Below are positions 8,490 to 17,812 of a stretch of DNA of 64,000 bases, piece by piece; position 1 is the first letter of the stretch, and each line of letters opens with the position of its first letter. Under the pieces are notes generated by a model. It did not search any database and was not told the DNA's origin. It worked only from the letters and a program-made list of their open reading frames with translations. This stretch comes from Undibacter mobilis. Lineage in GTDB: Bacteria > Pseudomonadota > Alphaproteobacteria > Rhizobiales > Xanthobacteraceae. The translations under genes were made by a program, and so were the position numbers. The DNA lies in contig NZ_QRGO01000001.1 of assembly GCF_003367195.1 (NCBI RefSeq), positions 1,970,501 to 2,034,500 of the forward strand, read 5' to 3'.

Positions 8490-9443
8490 CTAGGTGATAA
8501 CGCGCACCGGCTTGCCGTCGAGAAAGGCGCGGATGTCTTCGACGATGTCCGGATAGAACTTGCGATAGGTCTGTTCGCTGACATAGCCGAGATGCGGCGT
8601 CAGCACGACATTGTCGAGCTTGCGATAGGGATGATCGACCGGCAGCGGTTCGATCTCGAACACGTCGAGGCCGGCGCCGGCGATGCGCTTGTCGTCGAGC
8701 GCCTTCAAGAGCGCCGTCTGGTCGACGATCGGCGCGCGCGCCGTGTTGATGAGGTAGGCGTCCTTCTTCATGCGGCCGATATCGTCGGCGGTGATCAGGC
8801 CGCGCGAGCGGTCGCTCAGCACCAGATGAATGGTGACGATGTCAGCCTGCGCGAACAGCTCCTCGCGGGTCGCGTAGGTCGCGCCGCCTTCCTTGGCCTT
8901 GTCTGGCTTCAGGTTCTGGCTCCAGGCGATGACGTTCATGCCGAAGGCCTTGCCGACCGCGGCGACCCGGCTGCCGAGCTTGCCGAGGCCGACAATGCCC
9001 AGCGTCAGGCCTTCGAGATCGCGGCCGATGGTGACCTGCCACGGCTCGCCCGCTTTCATCCGCGCATTCTCGTGGCCGATATGGCGGGTCAGTTCGAGCA
9101 TCAGCCCGAAGGCGATGCCGACCGTGGGATTGCCGAAGGTGCCGGTGCCGCACACGGTGACGCCGCGCTCGGCGGCGGCGGCAAGGTCGAACGAATTGTT
9201 GCGGGCGCCGGTGGTGATCAGCAGTTTCAGGTCCGGCAGCGCCTCGATCACGGCGCGCGGGAAGGGCGTGCGCTCGCGCATGCCGGCGACGATCTGGAAG
9301 CCCTGGAGCTGCGCGATGGTCTCGGCCTGATCCTTGAACGGCTTGTCGAACACCGTGATCTCGACCTCGCCCGCCACCGGCGACCAGTCGGCGAATTTGA
9401 GGGCCACGCCCTGGTAGTCGTCGAGAATGGCGGCCCGGAGCAT
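8490..9443 (-). CDS. D-isomer specific 2-hydroxyacid dehydrogenase
   Basis: The 317-residue product is an NAD(P)-dependent oxidoreductase of the D-2-hydroxyacid dehydrogenase family. It has the dinucleotide-binding motif GIVGLGKLGSRVA near residue 150 and the catalytic triad arginine (NTARAPIVD), glutamate (DVFEIEPLP) and histidine (LTPHLGY). The ATG at 9443 has AAGGAAA just upstream and begins the natural strand MLRAAILDDYQ; an in-frame extension to 9503 is less likely. The closest feel is to the glyoxylate/phosphoglycerate-like members, but the substrate cannot be stated. It stands alone. Confidence 0.85.
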   Translation of the reverse strand: MLRAAILDDYQGVALKFADWSPVAGEVEITVFDKPFKDQAETIAQLQGFQIVAGMRERTPFPRAVIEALPDLKLLITTGARNNSFDLAAAAERGVTVCGTGTFGNPTVGIAFGLMLELTRHIGHENARMKAGEPWQVTIGRDLEGLTLGIVGLGKLGSRVAAVGKAFGMNVIAWSQNLKPDKAKEGGATYATREELFAQADIVTIHLVLSDRSRGLITADDIGRMKKDAYLINTARAPIVDQTALLKALDDKRIAGAGLDVFEIEPLPVDHPYRKLDNVVLTPHLGYVSEQTYRKFYPDIVEDIRAFLDGKPVRVIT

Positions 9444-9545
9444 GGTTGTTTCCTTCCCAAAGTGTGCTTGTCGCAACGCCCGGATTGAACCGGGCGGCGC
9501 CACCTTACGGACGGAGCCGGGAAAGGAAAGGGTAGCGGCGGCGGA

Positions 9546-9809
9546 TCAGTTCTGCGTCTGGCCGCGCTTCTTGGCGCAGGCCGGGCCGGGGCCGCGCATG
9601 TAATGCCGTTCCGGCCGGTAGGGATGGAACATCAGGCGGGAGAGGTCGCGCCAGAAGCGGGCGGCCGAGTGGCCGAGGCTGACGACGGGGCGGTGCAGGA
9701 AGCCCGCCGCGGAACCGGAAATGGCCGAGATCGCCCGACCCATGACACCAGAGTCCTTCTTGAGGACGGGACACCCCGCCCGGCCACGACGGCCGTTCTG
9801 GCGCGCCAT
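9546..9809 (-). CDS. Small hypothetical basic protein
   Basis: An 87-residue ORF. The part after an internal methionine (start 9743, with AAGGA upstream) contains a plausible helix (FLHRPVVSLGHSAARFWRDL) and an aromatic-basic tail. No signal peptide or known domain. The opposite strand also carries an ORF here, so coding is uncertain. It lies between the dehydrogenase and ettA with no operon partner. Confidence 0.4.
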   Translation of the reverse strand: MARQNGRRGRAGCPVLKKDSGVMGRAISAISGSAAGFLHRPVVSLGHSAARFWRDLSRLMFHPYRPERHYMRGPGPACAKKRGQTQN

Positions 9810-10084
9810 GGTCTTGTTGCAGCCGATGATGCCGGTCAGCTCTTAAGGCGGGTTTTAAATCCCGCCGCGCAAAGGGAATTTCCGCGACAGCCTTTCCAGA
9901 CCCTTTACCGGCGCGCCGGCCGAAAGCGCCGGTGACGGCCGGGCGATGGCTTGCCCTTCGGGGTTCCGCTCGCTACATCCAGCGCAGATTTTCCCGACAT
10001 TGGGGCGTGGCCAGCGTCTTTCGCGCGCCGGCCATCGTTTGCGCGCTGCCAGAGGCGGCCGGATTTGAGGGGTTTTGAGAGGCC

Positions 10085-11740
10085 ATGAACGGTCGTCAGT
10101 TCATCTATCACATGCAGGGCCTGACCAAGGCCTATCCGGCCGGCAAGAAGGTGCTGGATAACGTCCACCTGTCCTTCTACCCGGACGCCAAGATCGGCGT
10201 GCTCGGCGTCAACGGTTCCGGTAAATCGACACTGCTGCGCATCATGGCCGGCATCGACACCGAGTTTTCCGGTGACGGCTGGGTCGCCGACGGCGCCCGC
10301 GTCGGCTATCTCGAGCAGGAACCGCAGCTCGATCCGAACAAGACCGTCCGCGAAAACGTCATGGAGGGCGTCGCCGCCAAGAAGGCGATCCTCGACCGTT
10401 ACAACGAGCTCGCCGTCAATTACTCGGACGAGACCGCCGACGAGATGGCGAAGCTCCAGGACGAGATCGACTCCAAGAATCTCTGGGACCTCGACAGCCA
10501 GGTCGATCAGGCAATGGACGCGCTGCGCTGCCCGCCGGATGACGCCGAGGTGACCAAGCTCTCGGGCGGTGAAAAGCGCCGCGTCGCGTTGTGCAAGCTG
10601 CTGCTCGATGCGCCGGACCTGCTGCTGCTCGACGAACCGACCAACCATCTCGATGCGGAAAGCGTGAACTGGCTCGAAGGCCATCTGCGCAATTATCCCG
10701 GCGCGATCCTGATCGTAACCCACGATCGCTACTTCCTCGACAACGTCACCGGCTGGATTCTCGAGCTCGATCACGGCCGCGGCATTCCCTACGAGGGCAA
10801 CTACACCTCGTGGCTGGCGCAGAAGCAGAAGCGCATGGAGCAGGAAGGCCGCGAGGACGAAGCGCGCCGCCGCACGCTGGAGCGCGAAAGCGAGTGGGTG
10901 CAGTCCTCGCCCAAGGCGCGTCAGACCAAATCCAAGGCGCGTTACGAGCGCTACGAGGAACTGCTCAAGATCGCCAATGCCAAGACCAACACCGTGGCGC
11001 AGATCACCATTCCGGTGTCGGAGCGTCTCGGCCAGAACGTCGTCGATTTCGAGGGCCTGTCGAAGGGCTTCGGCGATCGTTTGCTGATCGACAATCTCAC
11101 CTTCAAGCTGCCGCCCGGCGGCATTGTCGGCGTCATCGGCCCGAACGGCGCCGGCAAGACCACCTTGTTCCGCATGATCACCGGCCAGGACAAGCCGGAT
11201 GCCGGCACCATCAAGATCGGCGAGAGCGTGCAGCTCGGCTATGTCGACCAGTCGCGCGACGCGCTCGATCCGAAGAAGACCATCTGGGAGGAAATCTCGG
11301 ACGGTCTCGACCAGATCATGGTCGGCAAGAAGGAAGTGCCGAGCCGCGCTTACGTCTCGCTGTTCAACTTCAAGGGCGCCGACCAGCAGAAGAAGGTCGG
11401 CTCATTGTCGGGCGGTGAGCGCAACCGCGTTCACCTCGCCAAGATGCTGCGCACCGGTGCCAACCTGCTGCTGCTCGACGAACCGACCAACGATCTCGAC
11501 GTCGATACGCTGCGCGCGCTCGAAGAGGCGCTGGAGGATTTCGCCGGCTGCGCCGTGATCATCAGCCATGACCGCTGGTTCCTCGATCGTATCGCGACGC
11601 ACATTCTGGCCTTCGAGGGCGACAGCCATGTCGAATGGTTCGAAGGCAACTTCCAGGATTACGAGAAGGACAAGATGCGCCGTCTCGGCACCGACAGCAT
11701 CATCCCGCACCGGCTGAAGTACAAGAAGTTCACGCGCTGA
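10085..11740 (+). CDS. ettA: Energy-dependent translational throttle protein EttA (ABC-F)
   Basis: A 551-residue ABC-F protein with two ATPase domains and no membrane part. Walker A motifs are GVNGSGKST (about residue 40) and GPNGAGKTT (about residue 352), each followed by an LSGGE signature ([11 protein letters not shown] and [11 protein letters not shown]) and a LLLDEPTN Walker B. The long helical linker between the domains is the P-site tRNA interaction motif of this family. The length matches E. coli EttA (555). It binds the ribosomal E site and gates the first peptide bond according to ATP/ADP. The SD GAGAGG precedes the ATG. Confidence 0.93.
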   Translation: MNGRQFIYHMQGLTKAYPAGKKVLDNVHLSFYPDAKIGVLGVNGSGKSTLLRIMAGIDTEFSGDGWVADGARVGYLEQEPQLDPNKTVRENVMEGVAAKKAILDRYNELAVNYSDETADEMAKLQDEIDSKNLWDLDSQVDQAMDALRCPPDDAEVTKLSGGEKRRVALCKLLLDAPDLLLLDEPTNHLDAESVNWLEGHLRNYPGAILIVTHDRYFLDNVTGWILELDHGRGIPYEGNYTSWLAQKQKRMEQEGREDEARRRTLERESEWVQSSPKARQTKSKARYERYEELLKIANAKTNTVAQITIPVSERLGQNVVDFEGLSKGFGDRLLIDNLTFKLPPGGIVGVIGPNGAGKTTLFRMITGQDKPDAGTIKIGESVQLGYVDQSRDALDPKKTIWEEISDGLDQIMVGKKEVPSRAYVSLFNFKGADQQKKVGSLSGGERNRVHLAKMLRTGANLLLLDEPTNDLDVDTLRALEEALEDFAGCAVIISHDRWFLDRIATHILAFEGDSHVEWFEGNFQDYEKDKMRRLGTDSIIPHRLKYKKFTR

Positions 11741-11846
11741 GCCGTCATCTGAGGCGCGCCTTGTGGCGCGCGCCGCGGTGTGACGGGTCGAGTTCCGCAA
11801 TATAATATTTGTACGGGCAGCGTCTCGGTCTGGTCGACGCTTGGCG

Positions 11847-12254
11847 CTACCCCTTCGTCCCCTTGCCGTAGTCCTCGTCGCTCACCTTCTCCATCCAGGT
11901 CGCGACGCTGCCATTGAGCGCCTCCTGAATGGCGATATGGCTCATCGCCGTCGTCGCCGCGGCGCCGTGCCAGTGTTTCTCGCCGGGCGGAAACCACACC
12001 ACATCGCCGGGGCGGATCTCCTCGACCGGGCCGCCGTCGCGCTGCGCCCAGCCGAGGCCGGAGGTGACGATCAAGGTCTGGCCGAGCGGATGCGTGTGCC
12101 AGGCGGTGCGGGCGCCGGGCTCGAAGGTGACGAGCACGGCGCGTACGCGCGCCGGCTCCGGCGCTTCGTTGAGCGGGTCCTGCCGCACGGCACCCGTAAA
12201 ATAATCGGGCGATGGCTTGGTCGACGGCCGCGAGCCGCTGCGCTTGATGTCCAT
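11847..12254 (-). CDS. Cupin-domain protein
   Basis: A 135-residue single-domain cupin. Cupin motif 1 is visible as [15 protein letters not shown] and motif 2 as [17 protein letters not shown], supplying the histidines that would hold a metal. It resembles the cupins often annotated as quercetin-dioxygenase-like or carboxymuconolactone-decarboxylase-associated, but no enzyme function can be assigned. AAGGAGA lies at good distance from the ATG. The gene just downstream on the same strand encodes a small secreted protein and is probably separate. Confidence 0.82.
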   Translation of the reverse strand: MDIKRSGSRPSTKPSPDYFTGAVRQDPLNEAPEPARVRAVLVTFEPGARTAWHTHPLGQTLIVTSGLGWAQRDGGPVEEIRPGDVVWFPPGEKHWHGAAATTAMSHIAIQEALNGSVATWMEKVSDEDYGKGTKG

Positions 12255-12284
12255 GTCGTTCTCCTTGAGCTTTCCCGTTCGGGC

Positions 12285-12572
12285 CTATTCTTTATTCTCT
12301 TGATTGCCGGCGGCTTTGGCGCGCGTCGTTTTGGCGGTCTTGACGCTCTTGCCTTTGGCCTTCGCCGCGTCCTTGTCGTCTTTCTTGTCGTCGAACATGC
12401 GCGACAGGCCGCAGGTCATCGCTTCCTTTTGCGTCAGTTCGCGCTTCTCGGTCGCGGCCACGTAGATGGCGGCGCCGAAAATACCGAGGACGCACACCTG
12501 CGCCGATGCAACCGCCGTGCTGGCGATCAGGCCGATCGCGGCGACGGCTGTCGCCCAGACCATCTTTTTCAT
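12285..12572 (-). CDS. Small secreted lysine-rich protein
   Basis: A 95-residue protein with a clear signal peptide (MKKMVWATAVAAIGLIASTAVASA) followed by a hydrophobic patch, a stretch with one cysteine, and a lysine/alanine-rich, partly repetitive C-terminal tail. The ATG at 12572 has GGGGGA upstream; the longer ORF to 12743 lacks signal-peptide logic. No family recognised. A surface or periplasmic role is likely from the signal peptide only. Confidence 0.65.
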   Translation of the reverse strand: MKKMVWATAVAAIGLIASTAVASAQVCVLGIFGAAIYVAATEKRELTQKEAMTCGLSRMFDDKKDDKDAAKAKGKSVKTAKTTRAKAAGNQENKE

Positions 12573-12835
12573 TGTCTCACATTCCCCCAATCCCGATCCG
12601 GAAATCCCCGGGCCCGCCGGACGATCCCACTGTTCGGTGCCGCTTGGAAGGCCTGGCCGGAAACGCGGCGGCCGGCCGGTCGTTCGGCAAATTTGTGACG
12701 GGACAGCGCGGCCTCTTGGCGCAGACGACCGCCGGCCGGCCATCTTGTCGCAGGGCGAATCGCCTATAAATCCTGCGCTCGCGACCGGCGTCCCGCCGGG
12801 CGCGCAACCCGTTTTCCTTGAAGGTAGCCCACGCC

Positions 12836-13414
12836 ATGTCGATGTCGGCCGACGTTCCGACCCCGCCCCCCGAACTTGCCGGCAAGCTCCGTCCGCTGCC
12901 GCAGCTCATCTTCTCCTCGCGCTGGCTGCAACTGCCGCTCTATCTTGGCCTTATCGTCGCGCAGTGTGTCTATGTCTTCCTGTTCCTGAAGGAACTGGTC
13001 CACCTCGTCGGCGGCGCCATGCGGTTCACCGAGCAGGAAATCATGCTCGTGGTGCTGGGCCTCATCGATGTGGTGATGATCTCGAACCTGCTCATCATGG
13101 TCATCGTCGGCGGCTACGAAACCTTCGTTTCGCGCCTCGAGCTTGAGCGGCATCCGGACCAGCCGGAGTGGCTGTCCCACGTCAATGCCAGCGTGCTCAA
13201 GATCAAGCTGGCGATGGCGATCATCGGCATCTCGTCGATCCATCTGCTGCGGACCTTCATCTACGCCGGGCAGCTTGGCCAATCGGGCTCGCAATACACC
13301 GAGACCGGTGTGATGTGGCAGGCGATCATCCATTTCCTGTTCGTGATCTCGGCGATCGGCATCGCTTATGTCGAGAAGATCAGCCAGGACTCTTACGTGA
13401 AGCCGCATCACTGA
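12836..13414 (+). CDS. YqhA/UPF0114 family inner-membrane protein
   Basis: A 192-residue integral membrane protein of the TIGR00645/UPF0114 family. Three to four hydrophobic segments are visible, with the family landmark SRWLQLPLYLGLI near the N terminus and a conserved loop with VGGYETFVSRL. The ATG at 12836 has AAGGTAG upstream, making it preferable to a TTG at 12818. Family members have no firmly known biochemical role. A strong bidirectional terminator follows. Confidence 0.88.
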   Translation: MSMSADVPTPPPELAGKLRPLPQLIFSSRWLQLPLYLGLIVAQCVYVFLFLKELVHLVGGAMRFTEQEIMLVVLGLIDVVMISNLLIMVIVGGYETFVSRLELERHPDQPEWLSHVNASVLKIKLAMAIIGISSIHLLRTFIYAGQLGQSGSQYTETGVMWQAIIHFLFVISAIGIAYVEKISQDSYVKPHH

Positions 13415-13433
13415 CGCGGATCCCCTGGAAATG

Positions 13434-13469
13434 AAAAAGGCCGCCCGTTGAACGACGGGCGGCCTTTTT
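13434..13469. terminator. Bidirectional rho-independent terminator
   Basis: A 10-bp perfect GC-rich stem (GGCCGCCCGT at 13439 with ACGGGCGGCC at 13455) is flanked by A5 on the left and T5 on the right. It serves both the YqhA-like gene and the convergent FMN reductase gene. Confidence 0.9.
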
Positions 13470-13484
13470 GTTGGGCAGAAGAGA

Positions 13485-14051
13485 TTACTTGCCCTGCAGC
13501 GGCGCCAGCGCGCCGGACCACTTCGCCAGTTCGTCCAGCATGGTCTTGACGCTGGCGTCGATCAGTTCGTTGGACTTGAACGCGTCGTCTTCGATCTGTT
13601 TGCCGGCGAACGGGATCGGCACGCCTTCGGGTAGCGGCACCATTTTCATGGTGCTCAGCATCAGCTTTACGGCTTGCGCGGCGCGAAGCCCGCCCGATAC
13701 GCCGCCATAGGTCACCAGTCCGGCCGCCTTGTAATTCCACTCCTTGAACACATAGGTCAGGGCGTTGATGAGGGCCGCCGGCGGGAAGTAGTTGTACTCC
13801 GGCATAACGAAGGCGTAGGCGTCGGCCGATTTCACGGTCTCCGACCAGGCCTTGGTGTGCGCGTGTTCGTACTGCTGCATAGCCGGATGGCGCGGCTCGT
13901 CGTAGATCGGCAGATTGATCTCTGCGAGATCGACCAGCGTCGGCGCGAAGCGGCTGTCCTTCTTGACGGCGGATTCAAACCAGCGGGCAATGGGCAGGCC
14001 GATGCGGCCTGGACGTGTGCTGCAGACGATGATGTTCAGCTTGATGGCCAT
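13485..14051 (-). CDS. NAD(P)H-dependent FMN reductase family protein
   Basis: A 188-residue flavodoxin-like oxidoreductase (FMN_red, PF03358). The FMN phosphate loop (CSTRPGRIGLPIA) is at the N terminus, and the family motif PEYNYFPPAALINALTY sits near residues 85-100, followed by YGGVSGG. Such enzymes reduce FMN, quinones, azo compounds or chromate with NAD(P)H. The substrate here is unknown. It stands between terminators as a single gene. Confidence 0.87.
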   Translation of the reverse strand: MAIKLNIIVCSTRPGRIGLPIARWFESAVKKDSRFAPTLVDLAEINLPIYDEPRHPAMQQYEHAHTKAWSETVKSADAYAFVMPEYNYFPPAALINALTYVFKEWNYKAAGLVTYGGVSGGLRAAQAVKLMLSTMKMVPLPEGVPIPFAGKQIEDDAFKSNELIDASVKTMLDELAKWSGALAPLQGK

Positions 14052-14260
14052 GGATGAACCTTGTGACGGCGTGAGGACTGCATGCTTCCTAGACGCTGCC
14101 GCTCATCGCGTTCAAGGCACATCGGGTATACCGACCGCTAACCATGCTGCAGGCCGCGCATATTTGGACGCGCTGGGCTCATCGCATTAAGGTTGGATTT
14201 ACCGGACACTATCCGTTCTCTGATTCGCGGATGTTCCCCGAACGTTCGAGAGGATCGCCG

Positions 14261-15496
14261 ATGCTGTGTTGGCTCGCGTCACGCAAACTACATGTGGCGT
14301 CATTCGTCCTCATCGTTGCGCTGATGAGTGCGAATCACGCGCGCGCCGATGCGGGCTTCGATCGTTTTCTCGAATCGATGTGGCCGCGCGCGCAACAGGA
14401 AGGCGTCACGCGGCCGGTGTTCGACGCGGCGATCAAGGGGCTGACGCCGGATTTTTCGCTGCCCGATCTCGAAATTCCCGGCCAGCCGGAGAAGCCGCAG
14501 CCGGGGCAGCCGGAATTCGTGCAGACGCCATCGCAATATCTGCGCGAGTCGAGCTTCGACCGCCTCGCCAGGCGCGGCCAGGAACTTTCCGTGCAGTATC
14601 GCTCGACGCTCCGGCGCATCGAGCAGGAGATCGGCGTGCCGGGCGATGTCGTGCTCGCCATCTGGGCGCGCGAGACCGATTACGGCGCCTACAAGCTGCC
14701 GCATGACGGCATCCGCGTGCTGGCGACACAGGCCTATGTCGGCCGGCGCAAGGCGATGTATCAGGGCGAGTTCGTCCAGGCGCTGAAGATGCTGCAGGAC
14801 GGCGTGCCGCGCGCGTCGTTGCGCTCATCATGGGGCGGTGCGCTCGGTCTGACGCAGTTCCTGCCGTCCGACTATTATCGCTACGCCGTCGATTTCGATG
14901 GCGACGGCCGCGTCGATATCTTCCGCTCGGTGCCGGATGCGCTCGCGTCGGCGGCGCGCCAGCTGACCGGCCGCGGCTGGGCGCGCGGCGAGCGCTGGGC
15001 CTACGAAGTGCGCGCGCCGGAGAACGGCGATTGCTCGATCGGCACCCCGGAAACGAAGATGCCGATCGGCGAATGGGTCAAGCGCGGCTATCTGCTGACA
15101 CCGCCGCGCAAGCTCACCGCGCAGGAGCTGGCATTGCCGGCGTCGCTGTTGCAGCCGGAAGGCATTTACGGCCCGTCATTCCTGACGCCGAAGAATTACT
15201 TCGTCATCAAGGACTACAATTTCTCGGATCTCTATGTGCTGTTCGTCGGCCATCTCGCCGACCGCATTGCCGGCGCGAAAGCCTTCATGACGCCGTGGAG
15301 CAAGAGCGATCAGCTCAAGACCAAGGACGTCGAGGCGATGCAGAAGCGCCTGACCGACCTCGGGCTCTACCGGGACAAGATCGACGGCAAGGCCGGCATG
15401 CTGACGCGGGCTGCGCTCGGGCAGTACCAGAAGGCCAATGGCTTGAAGGTCGATTGCTGGCCGACGGCGGCAGTCCTCGCCCATATGCGGCGGTAA
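14261..15496 (+). CDS. Periplasmic lytic murein transglycosylase (MltB-like) with peptidoglycan-binding domain
   Basis: A 411-residue exported protein. A signal peptide (LHVASFVLIVALMSANHARA) is followed by an SLT_2/MltB-type catalytic domain with the glutamate in WARETDYG near residue 135 and the LGLTQFLPSDYY motif, and a C-terminal PG_binding_1 domain (about 345-408, ending in an aspartate/asparagine-rich repeat). The enzyme would cleave the MurNAc-GlcNAc bond to give 1,6-anhydro-muropeptides. The ATG at 14261 has GAGAGGA upstream; in-frame starts at 14144 and 14231 would spoil the signal peptide. Confidence 0.9.
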   Translation: MLCWLASRKLHVASFVLIVALMSANHARADAGFDRFLESMWPRAQQEGVTRPVFDAAIKGLTPDFSLPDLEIPGQPEKPQPGQPEFVQTPSQYLRESSFDRLARRGQELSVQYRSTLRRIEQEIGVPGDVVLAIWARETDYGAYKLPHDGIRVLATQAYVGRRKAMYQGEFVQALKMLQDGVPRASLRSSWGGALGLTQFLPSDYYRYAVDFDGDGRVDIFRSVPDALASAARQLTGRGWARGERWAYEVRAPENGDCSIGTPETKMPIGEWVKRGYLLTPPRKLTAQELALPASLLQPEGIYGPSFLTPKNYFVIKDYNFSDLYVLFVGHLADRIAGAKAFMTPWSKSDQLKTKDVEAMQKRLTDLGLYRDKIDGKAGMLTRAALGQYQKANGLKVDCWPTAAVLAHMRR

Positions 15497-15520
15497 AACA
15501 AAAAAGCGCTTCGGCAGGCC

Positions 15521-15578
15521 AAAAAAATCCCCGAAGGTGACGGCCGGAGGTTCAGGCGGCCGTCAGGTCCTTCGGGGG
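15521..15578 (-). terminator. Long hairpin terminator for the minus strand
   Basis: Two stacked perfect helices (CCCCGAAGG with CCTTCGGGG, and TGACGGCCG with CGGCCGTCA), separated by a 3-base bulge, are followed on the minus strand by a seven-T tract. It would end the transcript of the small secreted protein at 15630-15944. Confidence 0.85.
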
Positions 15579-15629
15579 TGTTCGCGTCTTCGCCCGGGAT
15601 GGTGATACCGGGCGAGGGCGGTTGTCAGA

Positions 15630-15944
15630 TCAGTCGCAGACTTCGATGCGGCGCGAGCGCCAGCCATAGCCGTCCCAGAAGCGCTGCCGCTCGATGTGGC
15701 AGACCGGGCCTTCGACATAGGCCGGGCCGCCGTAATAGGCGCGGCGCGGCGGGGCGTAATAGGCCGGCGGCTCTTCGTAATAGCGCGGGCCGGCGTTGGC
15801 GGAGCCGGCAATGATGGCGCCCAGCGCCAGGCCGCCGACGACACCGGCGGCGACACCGCAGCCGCGGCAGCGCGCGTCCGCCGTCGTGGGCAGCGCAGCG
15901 ACCGAGAGAACCGCCGCGGCGAGGGCGAGAACCTTGACGTTCAT
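15630..15944 (-). CDS. Small secreted Gly/Tyr-rich protein, paralog A
   Basis: A 104-residue protein with a signal peptide (MNVKVLALAAAVLSVAALPTTADA), a glycine-rich hydrophobic helix (VVGGLALGAIIAGSA), a Pro/Tyr-rich spacer, and a C-terminal motif with two cysteines (CHIERQRFWDGYGWRSRR then VCD). The same architecture and end motif recur in the neighbouring gene at 16202-16522, so the two are paralogs. The glycine-rich segment looks like a glycine-zipper membrane helix. No known function; an envelope protein is likely. Confidence 0.75.
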   Translation of the reverse strand: MNVKVLALAAAVLSVAALPTTADARCRGCGVAAGVVGGLALGAIIAGSANAGPRYYEEPPAYYAPPRRAYYGGPAYVEGPVCHIERQRFWDGYGWRSRRIEVCD

Positions 15945-16110
15945 GGCATCTTCCTTTCGGGCGTAGCGCCCGGGTTGAACGGGGTTGGCTTGGAGATTGC
16001 GCCGAACCCGTTACGCGAAGCTTAAGGCAGTGAGGCAGGAACCGCCGCAGACCCCGCGTCTGTTATGCTTTGGTACCGCGGCGGGGGCAGGGCGGCTGTG
16101 ACGGGGGTCA

Positions 16111-16140
16111 CAAAAAGCCCGGATCCAGGAGAACCCGGGC
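16111..16140 (-). terminator. Minus-strand terminator
   Basis: On the minus strand GCCCGG and CCGGGC form a 6-bp stem around a 12-base loop, followed by TTTTTG. It lies just downstream of the second small secreted protein gene. Confidence 0.6.
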
Positions 16141-16201
16141 CTTTTCATGACGGAAGGTGGGGGACGACGGCGGGGCCGATTCATGACCGAAGGTCATATG
16201 T

Positions 16202-16522
16202 CTAGTCGCACACCCGGACGCGCTGCAGCCGCCACCCATAACCGTCCCATACGCGCTCGCGCTGCCACCAGCAGCGGGGGCCGTAGTACACGGGCGCCGG
16301 GGCGTAATAGGGACGCGGTCCATAATAGTAGCCGGGACCATAACCGTAGCCATACCCGCCACTGGCCATGCCGCCAATGATTGCACCGACCGCCAAGCCG
16401 CCGATGATTCCGGCGGCGACACGGCCGCCACGCGCTTCAGCGGGCTGCGGCGCCGCGACCGCGGCAATGGTGATGATGGCGGCGGCGCCGAGCGCCGTCA
16501 GGGATTTGCGGAAACTGGTCAT
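16202..16522 (-). CDS. Small secreted Gly/Tyr-rich protein, paralog B
   Basis: A 106-residue protein with a signal peptide ending near PAEARG, a glycine-zipper-like helix (VAAGIIGGLAVGAIIGGMA), a Gly/Tyr/Pro-rich middle and a C terminus with a cysteine pair (CWWQRERVWDGYGWRLQR then VCD). It matches the layout of the gene at 15630-15944. The ATG at 16522 has a near-perfect SD (AGGAGGTG); the longer ORF to 16627 is a spurious extension. Function unknown; probably an outer-membrane or periplasmic structural protein. Confidence 0.8.
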   Translation of the reverse strand: MTSFRKSLTALGAAAIITIAAVAAPQPAEARGGRVAAGIIGGLAVGAIIGGMASGGYGYGYGPGYYYGPRPYYAPAPVYYGPRCWWQRERVWDGYGWRLQRVRVCD

Positions 16523-16781
16523 AGCGCACCTCCTGGGTTCGCCGATTGCTATTAACGGGACTAGCCCAACGTACGTGCCGAAGGGATTTGCCGAGTACTT
16601 GCCAATTGAACGGGCCGGTTGCGGCATTCCTGCGGCACATCGACGCTAATTTTAACGTCGTTCACAGCCACGAGGTTCCTGCTTTCCACGTGAACGCAGA
16701 CTGAACGCCGACGCACAAAATTCCTAATGAAATGGCGCTTTCGCTCGTCCGATTGCGGAGAAATCGTGGCGGCGGCGGTGC

Positions 16782-17663
16782 TCAGCCGGCGAGTCGGCCG
16801 AGCACCCGTTGCAGGATGGTCTTGCGCGGATGCGGGCTGCGTTCAACAGCTTGAGGCTGCGCCGCAGGCCGGGCTGGCGGCGCCGCGACGAGGGCGGTCT
16901 TCGCGGTGTTCGGTGGCGCCATCGGCGCGGCGGCCTTGTTGCGATCTTTCTTCGGCTTGCGGTTCTTGCCTTCGCTTTTGTTTTTCTTTTTGTCCTTGGC
17001 CTTACGCTTGCCGCGGTCTTTGGCGCGATCCTTGGTCTTGCCGGCGCGCCGCGCATCCTTGGCCTGCCGCTTGAGCTTGGGGTGCTGCCGCGCCGCCGCC
17101 TTGCTCGCGGATTTTTTTTGCGCAGACTTTTTGAGCTTACGCTTGTGACTCCGTTTGCCGGCCTTTGCCGGCTTCACCTTGCCCGTTTTCGTGTTGTCGG
17201 TTTTGCCGGCTTTCGCCTTGGCGACAACGGTCTTCACTTTCGCGTTCTTGACCCGCTGCTTCTTGAGCGCCCGCGCGATGGCGTGCCGCAGGAACAGCTT
17301 CTCCAGCGGATAGCTCAGGCGCCGAATGGCGGCCTTCAGAGGCAGCCAGTCAACAGCAACGATGTCCGGCATCAACTCGTGGCTGGGTTCCGGGTCGGCT
17401 TCCATGCGCCAGAACTGGACCACCTTCGGCCGGCCGCCGGCGCGGTAGGTGATGGCGCCGAGATACTCGTGAACCTCGACGCGATGCCCGGTTTCCTCGA
17501 CCACCTCGCGGCGCGCCGCCGCAGCGGGATTCTCGTCGCGCTTCAGCTTGCCGCGCGGCAGAACCCAAGCATCGTCTTTCGATCGCTGCACGACGGCAAC
17601 GAGCTTGCCCGCGCCTTTGCGCAGGACAATGCCGCCCGCCGCCTCGATCGTCTTGCCTGCCAC
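16782..17663 (-). CDS. NUDIX hydrolase with long lysine-rich C-terminal tail
   Basis: A 293-residue protein. Residues 1-135 form a NUDIX domain of the diadenosine-polyphosphate/diphosphoinositol type: G38-x5-E44-x7-R52-E53-V-V-E56-E57-T-G59 fits the Nudix box, and QRSKDDAWVLPRGKL precedes it. Residues about 137-250 are extremely rich in lysine, arginine and alanine, with many short KAK/KKS-like repeats, and a final segment (about 275-293) is an amphipathic basic helix. Such tails suggest binding to nucleic acid, polyphosphate or membrane, which is inference. The gene stands alone. Confidence 0.85.
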   Translation of the reverse strand: MAGKTIEAAGGIVLRKGAGKLVAVVQRSKDDAWVLPRGKLKRDENPAAAARREVVEETGHRVEVHEYLGAITYRAGGRPKVVQFWRMEADPEPSHELMPDIVAVDWLPLKAAIRRLSYPLEKLFLRHAIARALKKQRVKNAKVKTVVAKAKAGKTDNTKTGKVKPAKAGKRSHKRKLKKSAQKKSASKAAARQHPKLKRQAKDARRAGKTKDRAKDRGKRKAKDKKKNKSEGKNRKPKKDRNKAAAPMAPPNTAKTALVAAPPARPAAQPQAVERSPHPRKTILQRVLGRLAG

Positions 17664-17812
17664 GCCGCTCGCTCCCGCCCCGTAGTGCGACCGATGTTGG
17701 TCGTCGGGGGCCGATTCGGTTTAGCAAAAACGCGCCGCGCCATCAGCGAATAAATGCGCGGCGCAAGGAGCTGGGGGCAATTCCGCACAGTTCGTTGTGT
17801 GACAAAGGCTTG

